Positions 54,659-64,000 of a stretch of DNA of 64,000 bases are shown here, piece by piece; positions within the stretch are counted from its first letter, which is position 1; each line of letters begins with the position of its first letter. The notes under the pieces were generated by a model. That model saw nothing but the letters and a program-made list of their open reading frames with translations, did no database searches and was not told the origin of the DNA. This DNA is from Escallonia rubra (lineage: Eukaryota > Streptophyta > Magnoliopsida > Escalloniales > Escalloniaceae), in assembly GCA_033065855.1 (NCBI GenBank), contig JAVXUO010002328.1, positions 660,501 through 724,500 of the forward strand, read 5' to 3'. Both the position numbers and the translations under genes were made by a program.

Positions 54659-56095
54659 AGTTTTTTTTTTTTATTATTATTATTTGGTTGGTGAATGGTC
54701 CTTTATTACCAATTAAGCTAAAAAACATCTTACATCCAAAACATACTCATCCTTCATTCCTGAAGGACTACAAAAAGTACAAAAAATAGCAACTACTCTT
54801 TCAACACTACTGCATGGATTTCCCAATTGATGCATAGTTGCTTATTAGTCACAGATCCACAGCCTTCTTCCAGCTCAACGCTCTGTAGCGTATTCACTGC
54901 TGAATTTTAGCCATAACCATTGATTTCTCATGCTGATCCCCTTTGAATATCATTTGGTTTCTCTCCTCCCATATCCCATAAACCGTGACAACAAGGACTA
55001 GCTTGCTTAAACAAGTTCTAAAGCTTTCCCCTAAAGCACTTACAAGCATACTTGATCAGTGGAGACCATGTGCTAATCTTCCTGTGGATCTGTAATTTCT
55101 TTAGGACATCACTCCAGATTCCTTGAACAAACACAGATTCCATGAACAGATGGTCAACTGTTTCCTTTCCCAAAGAACATAAACAACATTTGTCATCAGT
55201 TACCACCTTCTAGGACTTAAGTTTATCTTTGGTCCTTAATCTGTTTTTGCATAACAACCATGAGTCATCGTGTGCATGTGCGAAAATAAAATTAATAATA
55301 TAATTTTTTTTTTAAAATTGTGTACACGTGTTTTCTGTCATATACAGTAAAATGAATCTTAAATTACAGATACGTGTTCCAACATAAGTTAGCAAAATAT
55401 TATTATTGTATCAAACTTGACCTTTAAATTTTACTTTAACTAGATTTTTTTGATGAATTTGAATTTGTGAAAAACGAAACACAATTTTGTAGATAGTTAC
55501 TTACAAATTAAGATTTTAATTTTGTGTCACTTTTTAAAAATTCTCTTGAAATGTCACTTGTCATCATTATAGGTCGATAGTTATGTAACATCAAATATGT
55601 GTCACACCAAATCAAACCAAAATTTGGCTTAATAAGTAGTATAGATAAGATGAAAGCACACCTTGGAGTGTTCCTTGGAAACCATATTATTTTCCACAAT
55701 ATTTGTTCAAGTTGCTTTGTTCTGATAGCTTGCCAACCAGAACTAATATTGAATTTCTTATTTGTCAAGGGCAGCCATTTAAATTGATCATTTTTATTTT
55801 CAAAATAGGGAGAAGTTGCTAGAAATTGAGAATTGAGTAACCTCATGTTTGGGGATCTCATAAGTATGTTCCAATTACCATTGAGTAATGGCTCAGACAC
55901 TTTAAGATTTAGATTGCTGGCATCATCATAAACAATTATATGTCCATATTAGTCTATGATAGGACCATTAGGGAGCCAATTGTCTATCCAGAACGAAGTA
56001 TCCTTACCATTCCCAATTTGATACTTAATAAGAGGTTGGATAGTACCTCTGAGTTTTATGATCTTTCTCTAAGTCCAAGAGAGCTCAGCTGGAGG
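54659..56095 (-). mobile_element. 5'-truncated, decayed LINE (non-LTR retrotransposon)
   Basis: Minus-strand order: IKYQIGNGKDTSFWIDNWLP (about 56020), then KWLPLTNKKFNISSGWQAIR (about 55770), the zf-RVT knuckle CCLCSLGKETVDHLF (about 55160), then IWEERNQMIFKGDQHEKS (about 54970), and a poly(A) tail seen as T-rich 54660-54690 on the plus strand. This is the C-terminal end of plant LINE ORF2. Stops interrupt the frame (for example after PNGPIID) and an AT-rich insert splits it at about 55270-55500. The reverse transcriptase core is absent. Confidence 0.85.
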
Positions 56096-56145
56096 TTCAA
56101 AATTTTATTTTTTTTAAAGAGTGAAGAGAGATTTGGAAGCTGGAA

Positions 56146-57219
56146 ATGGCGATTCCTGTTTTCAAGTCTCCATGATCAGCCACGAGAGAAGTTGATGCAG
56201 CTTTCATCCAAGACCTTGAACACAGGCCTAAGCTCGCCGTTATCGAAGCTGAAGGCACCGCATTAATCGACCTTTCCTTGTTGAACTCTTTGGTCGACGA
56301 CGGTGCCATAAAAGGCTTGGTTTCTGAGACAGGGGATGCATGAGAAAAGTGGGGTTTCTTCCAAGTGATCAACCATGGCGTACCGTCGGAATGCAATGGC
56401 GGAGCCACACTTGTACCAGGGGAGCTAATGTACCCCCTGAGATTTTGGGAAAAAATTATATATATAGTTTATTCAGAATTTCAGAGTCTCTCTCTCCTTT
56501 CAATTTTCACGACACGACCTCTCACTCTCTCAATTCTCACCGTCTCACGGCCACAGCGGCTCACTCCGGCAAATCGCAAACGGGCGACGGCGGCCACGAG
56601 CCCACGACACGAACCCACGTCACGAGCCCACGATCTAGGCTGTCTGGATCTAGTTCTAGATCTAATTGGATTGAGATATCGAATGTGTGATTTACCAATC
56701 TTCGGAGCCTCATCGATAATCATTTAGTGCTTTCGTTTGTAAACTTTGAAATATCTATTTTGTATTCGCTTCTTTGTACTGTAAAGAGTCTTTAGTGGCT
56801 CTCATAACACTTAATAAGATCTTTTGGATATTTTTTCATATTTTTTTTTGTGTATTATCGAAAATGCATTATGTTTTTTCTATGCTATTTTACTTATAAT
56901 TTTTTTTTATTTTGATATATTTTTAGCATCCCCCTGGAGTGAAATCCTAGCTCCGCCACTGCCGGAATGCCGAGAGAAGATGGAAGTTGCGTCGAGAAAG
57001 TTCTTTGAACAGTCGAAAGAGGAGAAGAGGAAGGCGGGGAGGGATGAGCTGAACCCAATTGGGTATTATGACACTGAGCACACCAAGAATGTGAGGGATC
57101 GGAAGGAAGTGTTTGATGCTGTGGTGGAGAATCCCACTCTGATTTCTGCTTCTGATGAACCTGATGACAAGGAAATTGGGCTGCTACTCAACCAATGGCC
57201 CGAGTATCCATCCTCCTAA
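56146..57219 (+). pseudogene. 2-oxoglutarate/Fe(II) dioxygenase pseudogene (N-terminal exon)
   Basis: Reads MAIPVFKSP, stop, then REVDAAFIQDLEHRPKLAVI, LIDLSLLNSLVDDGAIKGLV, stop (Cys codon TGC to TGA), KWGFFQVINHGVPSEC: the DIOX_N domain. A 568-bp element then interrupts codon ECR. The frame resumes REKMEVASRKFFEQSKEEKR, IGYYDTEHTKNVRDRKEVFD and LNQWPEYPSS before a stop at 57217-57219. The Fe-binding HxD...H half is not found downstream. Two stops, an insertion and loss of the catalytic half make this non-functional. Confidence 0.9.
56394..56961. mobile_element. 568-bp hAT-like element inside the dioxygenase exon
   Basis: Ends are CAATGGCGGAGCC and, on the other strand, CAGTGGCGGAGCT. Flanking 8-bp copies TCGGAATG (56386-56393) and CCGGAATG (56962-56969) differ by one base; the left copy restores the original coding codons. 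No transposase frame. Confidence 0.9.
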
Positions 57220-59614
57220 TTTCAGAAACTAGGTCACAAGACAACGTGAATGGGCGGCCACATCCTTCTTGGAGGGTGTTTGGGCCCAGGAAAGTCCCCG
57301 GGCCCTGATCTGCAGATATGCAGGCTTGGAGATAAGTTAAGCTTCGAGTGTTTGGAGTCCATTTCGCACTTGCGCGATGGGCTGAGACGTGTGGTCTCAG
57401 CCCACACGTGCTGAAAACCCACGAACCGAATCTGCATTGCGAGCAACATGCCCAATACGTTCATGCAATTGTAGGCAGGTGAATCACAAAATAGTTATTT
57501 AAGCTCAAGCAGCCAAACTATTGATGTTGGAGTGCTTAAATTAACTTGACAGTATACTGCTGGATACCTCCAAGGAACAGAAAATGAAAAGACTGAAACC
57601 TTTTACGTACTTTTAGTCCATCAAATTTGTATCGAGGCCCCGATTAATTGAGAATTGTTAAGGCAGTTTGTATTATGTTCAATCAACACACACATGCCAT
57701 CTTTCCTCAAATGTGAGTTCCAGAGTGTAATTATTTCCTACACCCAGTGATATAAGTGATACTATCTGTTTAATACTTCAAGACACAGGCGTCCTCCTGA
57801 AATCTTTGCTTGATGCCAAGGTTATTATTATTTGCCTTGAACTTAATAACGGGATTGCCCGAAGAATATAAAGAACAGAGTCCAAACATGAAGCAACTCC
57901 AGAGGATGAAAGGACACAGATCCTGAAGTGTAACTCTTCACGACCACAAAAGGTAAACCCAGTTGCAGCCTTTACAACCGGAGCTGATACTTGATCTGGG
58001 TTTTCAAGTTCCATAAATAGCAACAGCATAACAAGTGAGTCCTAAACAATATGTAATTGCAGATGAAAGAAGCTAATTTAAGCACTCCAACCAATACGTT
58101 CGCCCGGGTGGTCAATCCCGGAACTGAGGATTTCAGCAAGGAGCACCCATTTAATCAAGGAACAGAAAATGAAAAGATTTGTAACTCAGCCAAACTATAT
58201 ATTTAACCAGCAACATCAATAAAGATTTGTTACTTCTTTACAACAATAGCTTGACAGTATACTGCTGTCCCATTACAACAATAGCTTGACAGTATACTGC
58301 GGTCTCTAATCTCTTTCTTTTTCATTTGAATTTCTATGTCTTAGGTCAAGTGGATTCGAGTATTGTACTTAAATTTCCAGGCTTTTACACACAATCAAGA
58401 ATATCACCCAACAAACCCATTAGCTATCGAGAAGGGGGAAATAATACCTGATAGAAGAGACAGCTTTAGAAGCGGAGAAAATGGGAATGGAGGGCTGTTC
58501 ATTCTCCCAGTAGTAGTTCCCGTCCCTGTCGGGGACGGAGAGAGGGTCTGCAGATGGTGGTGGTTGTAACGGTCGAAGGCGCCGCTTGGATACGGCGATG
58601 GAGAGAGGCGACGATCTACGGACCTGTTGAGTACAGCGACGAAGATGGTGATGGTTGTCACGTTCAGATCTGCTAGGTAAGGCGCCGAATTTGGACCCGC
58701 GGGTCGAGCAACCCAACCCACCATGACCCTTGTTTATCTCAGCAACCCAAATCTGACCCGCGGGTCGAGTCACCCATCCTACGGGTTGGCTTGGGTTGAC
58801 CCGTAGAAGCCAAAAATAAGTGGGTTGGGTTGGGTTGTATGGGTTGGGTCATATTTTGCCAGCCCTAATGAGCCCAATGAGCTTGCTTATGGACAGGTAT
58901 TGCAAATTGTTTATAGCATGAACTTCGTAACTCTTATATAGTCGCTACAAGCATAGACAAATATATGTGTGTATATGAAAAACATATGTGTTACACACCC
59001 TAGGGCCAATGTTTTATTATAAATGGTGAATTCATTTCTTAGATGCAATATTTGCAATAAAATAATTAAGAAGGCTTTTTGTATCTCTTTTTCTGCTAGT
59101 CAATTAGAACTAGTTGGTCACTAAAGTCTGTCAAGTTTTTCTATTGAAGATATGGTTCAATTGTTAACCATGTTGTCTGAATATGTCTTGAGATATTAAA
59201 ATATTCATTCAGCTTCCAGCTTATTTTCTGTTTTTAGTAGTTAGGAGTCTTGTGAAAATGAAAATGAAACATGTAAATATTATATAGTTGATGTATTTAC
59301 CAGATTTGTCATGGTCTTGAGTGACAAACTTAGCTATATCAAAATTCTTTTTTTTTTTTTTGTGTGTGCTTCGAGCAACAGTTTCTTATTTATTGTCCTT
59401 AATCTGGTCTTGCTAAAAAGAACAAAAAAAGGTTTCTCTAATGGTTTTATATTTTTGCGAGTACGAGGATCGAGGCACGTGACATCGAGGACTTGGGGTG
59501 CAAAGTTCACATGGTGGAATTAGGTACAAAAGATCACTAAGAGAGTACTTTGAGAACGTTAAAACCAACTATTTGTACAAGATCTTGTAAATATACATGT
59601 TAAACGTTTGACTT
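57220..59614. other. Intergenic / degraded repeats
   Basis: No gene recognised. CAAGGAACAGAAAATGAAAAG occurs at about 57573 and again at 58157. 58239-58300 is a two-copy 35-bp tandem repeat (ACAACAATAGCTTGACAGTA). 58680-58870 is rich in GGGTTGGGTTG and GACCCGCGGGTCGAG motifs and ends TTTGCCAGCCCTAAT, suggesting a hAT-type MITE whose left end is unclear. Confidence 0.45.
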
Positions 59615-59617
59615 TAA

Positions 59618-59909
59618 GGCACTGTTTGTTTCACATAAAAAGTTTTCCGCATTTTTCGTTATTTGGTGCTTGAAAATCATTTTTGAAAAATATTTTTCGG
59701 TGTTTGGTGCTTGCATAAGGTTTTCCACAGAAAATGATTTTCAATCACACTCATTTTGAGGAACAAAATATCGAAAAACCACTTATCGTTTAAAATTCCG
59801 TAAGTTATTTTTCGGACCACTAAACTCACACACGTGCGCGCACACCCCAAAACACACACACATGTCACACCAACCCACACGCACACACGCGTGTACACAC
59901 ACACACCCA

Positions 59910-59940
<31 letters not shown>

Positions 59941-60342
59941 ACCTTACACACCCCTCACCATCCACCCACGCCCGCCCACACACACACACACACACACACA
60001 AAGCCACCCCCCACCCAACACACACGCCGCCACCCCAACCACATAACCCCCCCCCCTCCTCCCCCAACACACACATGCCCCTCACCTATACCCATACCCA
60101 CCCACACTCATACTCATTACCTACGCAAACATACACACACGCCTCCCACTTACCCACACACACAAGAATGCCCAAACAGTGAAAAACGTATCCTTTTTGT
60201 GTATAAATATTTGTATCACTGCACGACACTCAAACAACATAAAATGAAATTATTGAAAATGTTTTCAGGAAATGCTATTTTTCGGAAAGCAAATTTCGGA
60301 AAGCATTTTCCGTGAAGCATTTTTCATAAAACAAACAGGGCC
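59618..60342. mobile_element. Harbinger/Tourist-like MITE with CA-rich core
   Basis: 725 bp with terminal inverted repeats GGCACTGTTTGTTTCACATA (left) and GGCCCTGTTTGTTTTATGAA (right, reverse complement), flanked by TAA at 59615-59617 and 60343-60345, the PIF/Harbinger target. Subterminal TTTTCCGCATTTTTC and AAGCATTTTCCGTGAAG repeats are also inverted. The middle, about 59828-60180, is almost only C and A on the plus strand. Confidence 0.82.
59828..60180. repeat. CA/CCCA-rich low-complexity tract
   Basis: Mixed (CA)n, CCCAC and ACACC motifs over 350 bp, with very few G. Long open frames here are low-complexity artefacts. Confidence 0.9.
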
Positions 60343-60531
60343 TAAGTAAACTCATTGTCAACCATTAGCAATTATGATAAAGAAGGTTTAATTTGTGATA
60401 AAATTTGAAGCTTTATTATGTTCTAGGCGAAGAAGAAAATGGCGAAGTTGGTACAAAAGGCTATGCAAAAAAAAAGGGATAGCAGCAGTATATATTTGAC
60501 AATTCCAAAAGACGTAGAAGACGTTTTGCTT

Positions 60532-60692
60532 AAGATATAAGTGAATTACTAGCACATGAATCAATATTGGATAATACGAACGGTCTAATCATTCCGGAGA
60601 GATTTCAGTACCAAGATATAAGTGAATTACTAGCAATGAGTTAATATTGAATATTATAAGCGATCTAATCATTCTGGAAAGATTTCAGTACC
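60532..60692. repeat. 81-bp tandem duplication
   Basis: AAGATATAAGTGAATTACTA starts at 60532 and 60613; both units end GATTTCAGTACC. The copies differ by a few substitutions and one indel. Confidence 0.9.
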
Positions 60693-60714
60693 GGTGCTTA
60701 TGCCTTTTGTAGTT

Positions 60715-61077
60715 AGAGTTTTTACCCTCAATAATCTATTTTTAATAATTTATTACCTCTTTATCCCGTTTTGAATCTTATTTACCTATCTAACCCATTT
60801 TTGAAAAACATGGTTTGAAACCACATTTTCAAGATAAGAAAACGTGGTTTGAAACAGAAATTTCTTTTGAAAACATATGAAATCAAACAGAGATTTCCTT
60901 AAAAACGTGGTTTCAAACCACGTTTTCTTCCCTTGAAAAACGTGATTTGAAATCACGTTTTTTTAAAAAAATTTGAAATCTCGTTTTTCAAAAGTGGGTT
61001 AGATAGGTAAATAAGATTCAAAATGGGGTAAATAGGTAATTAAGTATTAAAAATAGATTATTAAGGGAAAAAACTCT
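60715..61077. mobile_element. Foldback/long-TIR MITE
   Basis: Nearly 90-bp arms in inverted orientation: left begins AGAGTTTTTACCCTCAATAA, right (reverse complement) AGAGTTTTTTCCCTTAATAA. Both continue through TTGAATCTTATTTACCTATC and TAACCCA. The centre repeats palindromes built on AAACGTGGTTTCAAACCACG. Flanks TTGTAGTT and TTGAAGTC may be a worn 8-bp duplication. Superfamily not assigned. Confidence 0.8.
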
Positions 61078-61693
61078 TTGAAGTCAAGTGCCTCTCAAGA
61101 TTGTCCTGTTGTTCTTCAACAATTAATCGTATGCTATTGCACGGAGTAGGATCTCCATATCTACCATAAATTACAGCGACGATGTTGCAAAAATCTCTCA
61201 TCTTTTTTAGGGTCGCCACAAAATGATTTTTCTGCCATTTTGTTAATACTAGTAGGATGCATGTGATATTAAGACGTGACGAAATAAGATTATATTATAA
61301 AAAAAATCATAATTTCATATATTTTTTAGAATATGACAATCAATTTTCTATGATTCATATATACATGTTAATTCAATTGAATTCAAAATTGTAAGTTGAA
61401 ATTGAGATTCATATGCATAAGTTGCTTCAAAAATATTATGAATTCATCTCAAAGATGGTATCTTTTAAATACTTTTATCTCGCACGGCTTTTATAGAACG
61501 CAAAATATGTAAGTCGATTTGGATGTTAATGATAGTCTATATCCTATCATGATCTTACCCGCCATTCTTTTGAAGTAAAAACAATTACTTTAGAAAAAAG
61601 TAGTAGTTAAACCTCCTCATCTTTTCATGACCAAAGGTCTTTGTACTGTACTATAATTTTAAATCGATGCATTTATTTTAAACTTAAAGGTAT
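61078..61693. other. AT-rich intergenic stretch
   Basis: No gene, RNA or repeat recognised. Confidence 0.5.
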
Positions 61694-62014
61694 AAAGTTG
61701 ATGCCAAGGGAAGTGGGTTCGCAATCGACGTGGAGGTGCCACAAGGAATGCAGTCCGAGTCAGATGCCAAGTATGTTGATGTATGACACAACAAGGGTGG
61801 AACAAGGACAGAGACCAAGGGCTTCCTAGACAGAGCTTGAGGGTGGCAATGTTGTGAGGGCGATAGCGCAGGATGAATACATGATGACAGTCACAGTCCG
61901 ATGCTTAGGTCCAGAGTCAAGGTCCTGTATGTTTCTCTCTCTAGGATTCTAGAGCGAGAAAGTGAAAATATGAGAGTCCCGTCAAATGTTCCGTCCAAAT
62001 GAATTCTCAAGACC

Positions 62015-62026
62015 TCTATTTATAAA
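62015..62026 (-). promoter_or_regulatory. TATA box of the solo LTR
   Basis: CTTTATAAATAG on the minus strand, about 320 bp from the CA end of the LTR, where a U3-R boundary would be expected. Confidence 0.6.
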
Positions 62027-62394
62027 GATTGAGATGATGATGTCATTAACCAACACGTGGCGCTCCCCGGGAGTGACATGTCACCGGGGGGTCCACGGGT
62101 GCCGGTGCTCCACGGACTGTCGGATCGTATATTCACCCGGCCTGCCCCGCACAACGTCGCTCTGTCTGTCTGGAAAGATTGGCTCCCATAACGTCGGTGT
62201 GGCCAGAGAACCCCCTTGATCTAGCCTCTAATCCAAGCCCTTGCAGAGTCCCTCAGGCCTGGCAGCGGTGGGGAAGACTCGACGCCCAACTACCAGGTGA
62301 ACTAGGCATGATGCCCTCTGAAGACCTGATCCCGTCTCGGAGTGACCCGGGGGTCATAGTCCCTAAGGGTGCCGACGCAAGCCCCCAGTGCCGG

Positions 62395-63040
62395 AGCACT
62401 TAGGCCAGTCACGCAGGCACCCTGGCGGAGATAGTGTCTCGGAGGAGTCGCCTATTCCGCTGGCCGAGGTAGCATCCCGGAAGAGCCGTCTACCTGGCAA
62501 AAGGGGAGTTTTCGTGCCGGAGCACTTAGAGCTCCCTGGTAGAGATAGTGCCCGGAGGAGTCGCATATCCTCGCGGGTGAGTCCTTGTGCCGGAGCACTC
62601 GGAGCGCATCAAGGTAGCATCCCGGAGGAGCTGTCTACTCGACTGGCCGATGTAGCATCCCAAGGGAGCCGTCTACTTGGCGGAAGGGGAGTTGAATAGC
62701 TCCCTGGCAGAGATAGTGACTCGGAAGAGTCGCATATCCCCGCGGGTGAGTCCTTGTGCCGCAGCACTAGGAGCACGTCAAGGTAGCATCCCGGAGGAGC
62801 CGTCTACCCGACTAACCGAGGTAGCATCCTAGAGGAGCCGTCTACCTGGCGGAAGGGGAGTTGAAGAGCTCACTGGCGAAGATAGTGTCCCGGAGGAGTC
62901 AAATATCCCCGCGGGTGAGTCCTTGTGCCGGAGCACTCGGAGCGCGTCAAGGTAGCATCCCGGAGGAGCCGTCTACTTGGCGGAAATGGAGTTGAAGAGC
63001 TCTCTGGCGGAGATAGTGTCTCGGAGGAGTCGCCTATCCT
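62395..63040. repeat. Complex minisatellite in the solo LTR
   Basis: Interleaved modules recur: GCCGGAGCACT, GGTAGCATCCCGGAGGAGC, CGTCTACCTGGCGGAAGGGG, GAGATAGTGTCTCGGAGGAG, CCCCGCGGGTGAGTCCTTG. The long period is about 180-190 bp. GTGCCGGAGCAC is a self-complementary hairpin core also found in the 87-bp units at 52600-52945. Confidence 0.85.
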
Positions 63041-63843
63041 TGTAGGATGTTGCACACTCCATAGAGTGGGTCGAAGCATGTTCCACGACCAAGGCAAGGT
63101 GCGCATGGTGTGGTGAATAAGTGCGGTGCCCGGGGGGCATGTAACATGATTGTGGCGCATGGGCGCGACGGAGTGCGTAAGGTGTCGGGGGCACGTCTGT
63201 GTTAGTGGTGCGCGGCGCGTGGGCGCAACAGAGTGCGTATGGTGCCGGGAGCACGGTAGTGTGACAGAGAGCCGGGGTGCACGACTGTATCAGCGATGTA
63301 GCGGAGTGTTGGAGTGCGGCACTCGGACATCGGCGACGGGGGTCGCGGAGACGACGTCCGGGCAACGGACGATGAGCATCACAGAGTTGGCAAACGGGCG
63401 CGGGCGACGTCTGGACGACGGGCGACGGGGTCGCGGAGTGATGTATGGTCCCTTAAAGAGAAGTGAAGGTGTTAAGTATGGAGACCAAAGGCCAACCCTT
63501 AGGGGGAGGCCAAGGCCAACCCCAAGGGAAGGCCGAGGCCGATCCCATAGGGGAGGCTGAGGCTGAGGCCGACCCCAAGGGGAAGGCCAAGGTCAACTTC
63601 CTTGGGCAAGTGCCATGGTGCGCCGATGGGGGACGGGCGAAGTGCAACGGTCGAAGTGTGACGAGGCTTCATGCGAAAATGAGCTTTTTCACGTCACGAA
63701 AGTGAGAAGTGCACGTAACTTGAGCGTTCATGCTTTGACCGGTTGTGAGCGTTGAAAATGACTGTTGCTTGTGCGGACGTGTCATGCAAAATGGAACCTC
63801 AGTGAGCTTTTGAGTGCGACCAGAATAGGTTGGGAACAAAAGT

Positions 63844-64000
63844 TTGACGTTCAATAAATTAATTTTTTTTATGTCAGCATTCATATAGCCGTAATTTTTT
63901 GACTTTAGCTTTCAATCATTTTTTACTATTTATATCTACTAGAGTTTAACCTTATGAGCACATAGTTATAGTGAATGCATTACAAATTTACAATCATCAT
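63844..64000. other. Right edge, AT-rich
   Basis: Short AT-rich flank of the solo LTR. Nothing recognised. Confidence 0.5.

Larger units (their letters stand above)
61699..63838 (-). mobile_element. 2140-bp solo LTR with internal minisatellites
   Basis: Ends TGATGCCAAGG and GGTTGGGAACA (TG...CA) with a perfect 5-bp duplication AAAGT at 61694-61698 and 63839-63843. On the minus strand it reads TGTTCCCAACC...CCTTGGCATCA, and a canonical CTTTATAAATAG TATA box lies at 62026-62015. Minus is therefore taken as sense, with a U3 of about 1.8 kb and a short R-U5. No internal gag-pol or second LTR is present, so this is a recombination-derived solo LTR. A diverged copy is at 52600-54648 and an 82-bp relic at 51727-51808. 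Confidence 0.85.

Noticed and set aside
56146-56393. Functional dioxygenase gene
   Set aside because: Two in-frame stops, a 568-bp insertion and no catalytic half.
59834-60182. Long open frames rich in His, Thr and Pro
   Set aside because: Produced by the CA/C tract in several frames; low complexity, not a gene.

Overview
This is nuclear DNA of a flowering plant, most likely a eudicot. The genes are split by many short AT-rich GT-AG introns, the proteins are plant-specific (chloroplast ClpC, PHS1, SCD2, plastid acyl carrier protein), there are two nuclear-type tRNA genes with poly-T terminators, and the spaces hold hAT, Harbinger, Stowaway, LINE and LTR remnants. I cannot name the species. 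All intron-exon models were built by hand from splice signals, reading frame and remembered protein families; no alignment was run.

From 1 to about 47.0 kb, six protein genes in a row lie on the minus strand: the 5' part of a chloroplast ClpC chaperone gene (cut by the left edge), a PHS1-type tubulin kinase/phosphatase gene (6.5-15.0 kb), a serine carboxypeptidase-like gene of 10 exons (16.1-19.0 kb), an SCD2 coiled-coil gene of 17 exons (22.2-31.35 kb), a plastid acyl carrier protein gene of 4 exons (35.3-36.8 kb) and a class II poly(A) polymerase/tRNA nucleotidyltransferase-family gene of about 14 exons (39.3-47.0 kb). tRNA-Asp(GTC) lies on the plus strand at 34.7 kb and tRNA-Val(AAC) on the minus strand at 37.0 kb, about 200 bp upstream of the acyl carrier protein start.

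From 47 to 64 kb the window is mostly a transposon island. It holds a degraded hAT transposase end, one small plus-strand gene for a linker-histone-like winged-helix protein (50.7-51.7 kb), a 5'-truncated LINE with a poly(A) tail, a dioxygenase pseudogene split by a 568-bp hAT-like element, a Harbinger-like MITE with a CA-rich core, a foldback element, and three members of one LTR family. One of these is a complete 2140-bp solo LTR and one is an 82-bp internally deleted LTR; both have TG...CA ends and perfect 5-bp target duplications.

The genes are ordinary housekeeping genes with unrelated roles: plastid proteostasis and fatty-acid synthesis, microtubule control, membrane trafficking, proteolysis and RNA 3' processing. 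I see no operon-like system. The points most worth checking are two splicing or frame anomalies in PHS1, which together would leave a kinase-only reading frame, two GC-AG introns, a 44-nt putative intron over a CA microsatellite in the nucleotidyltransferase gene, and the LTR family with hairpin-bearing minisatellites.
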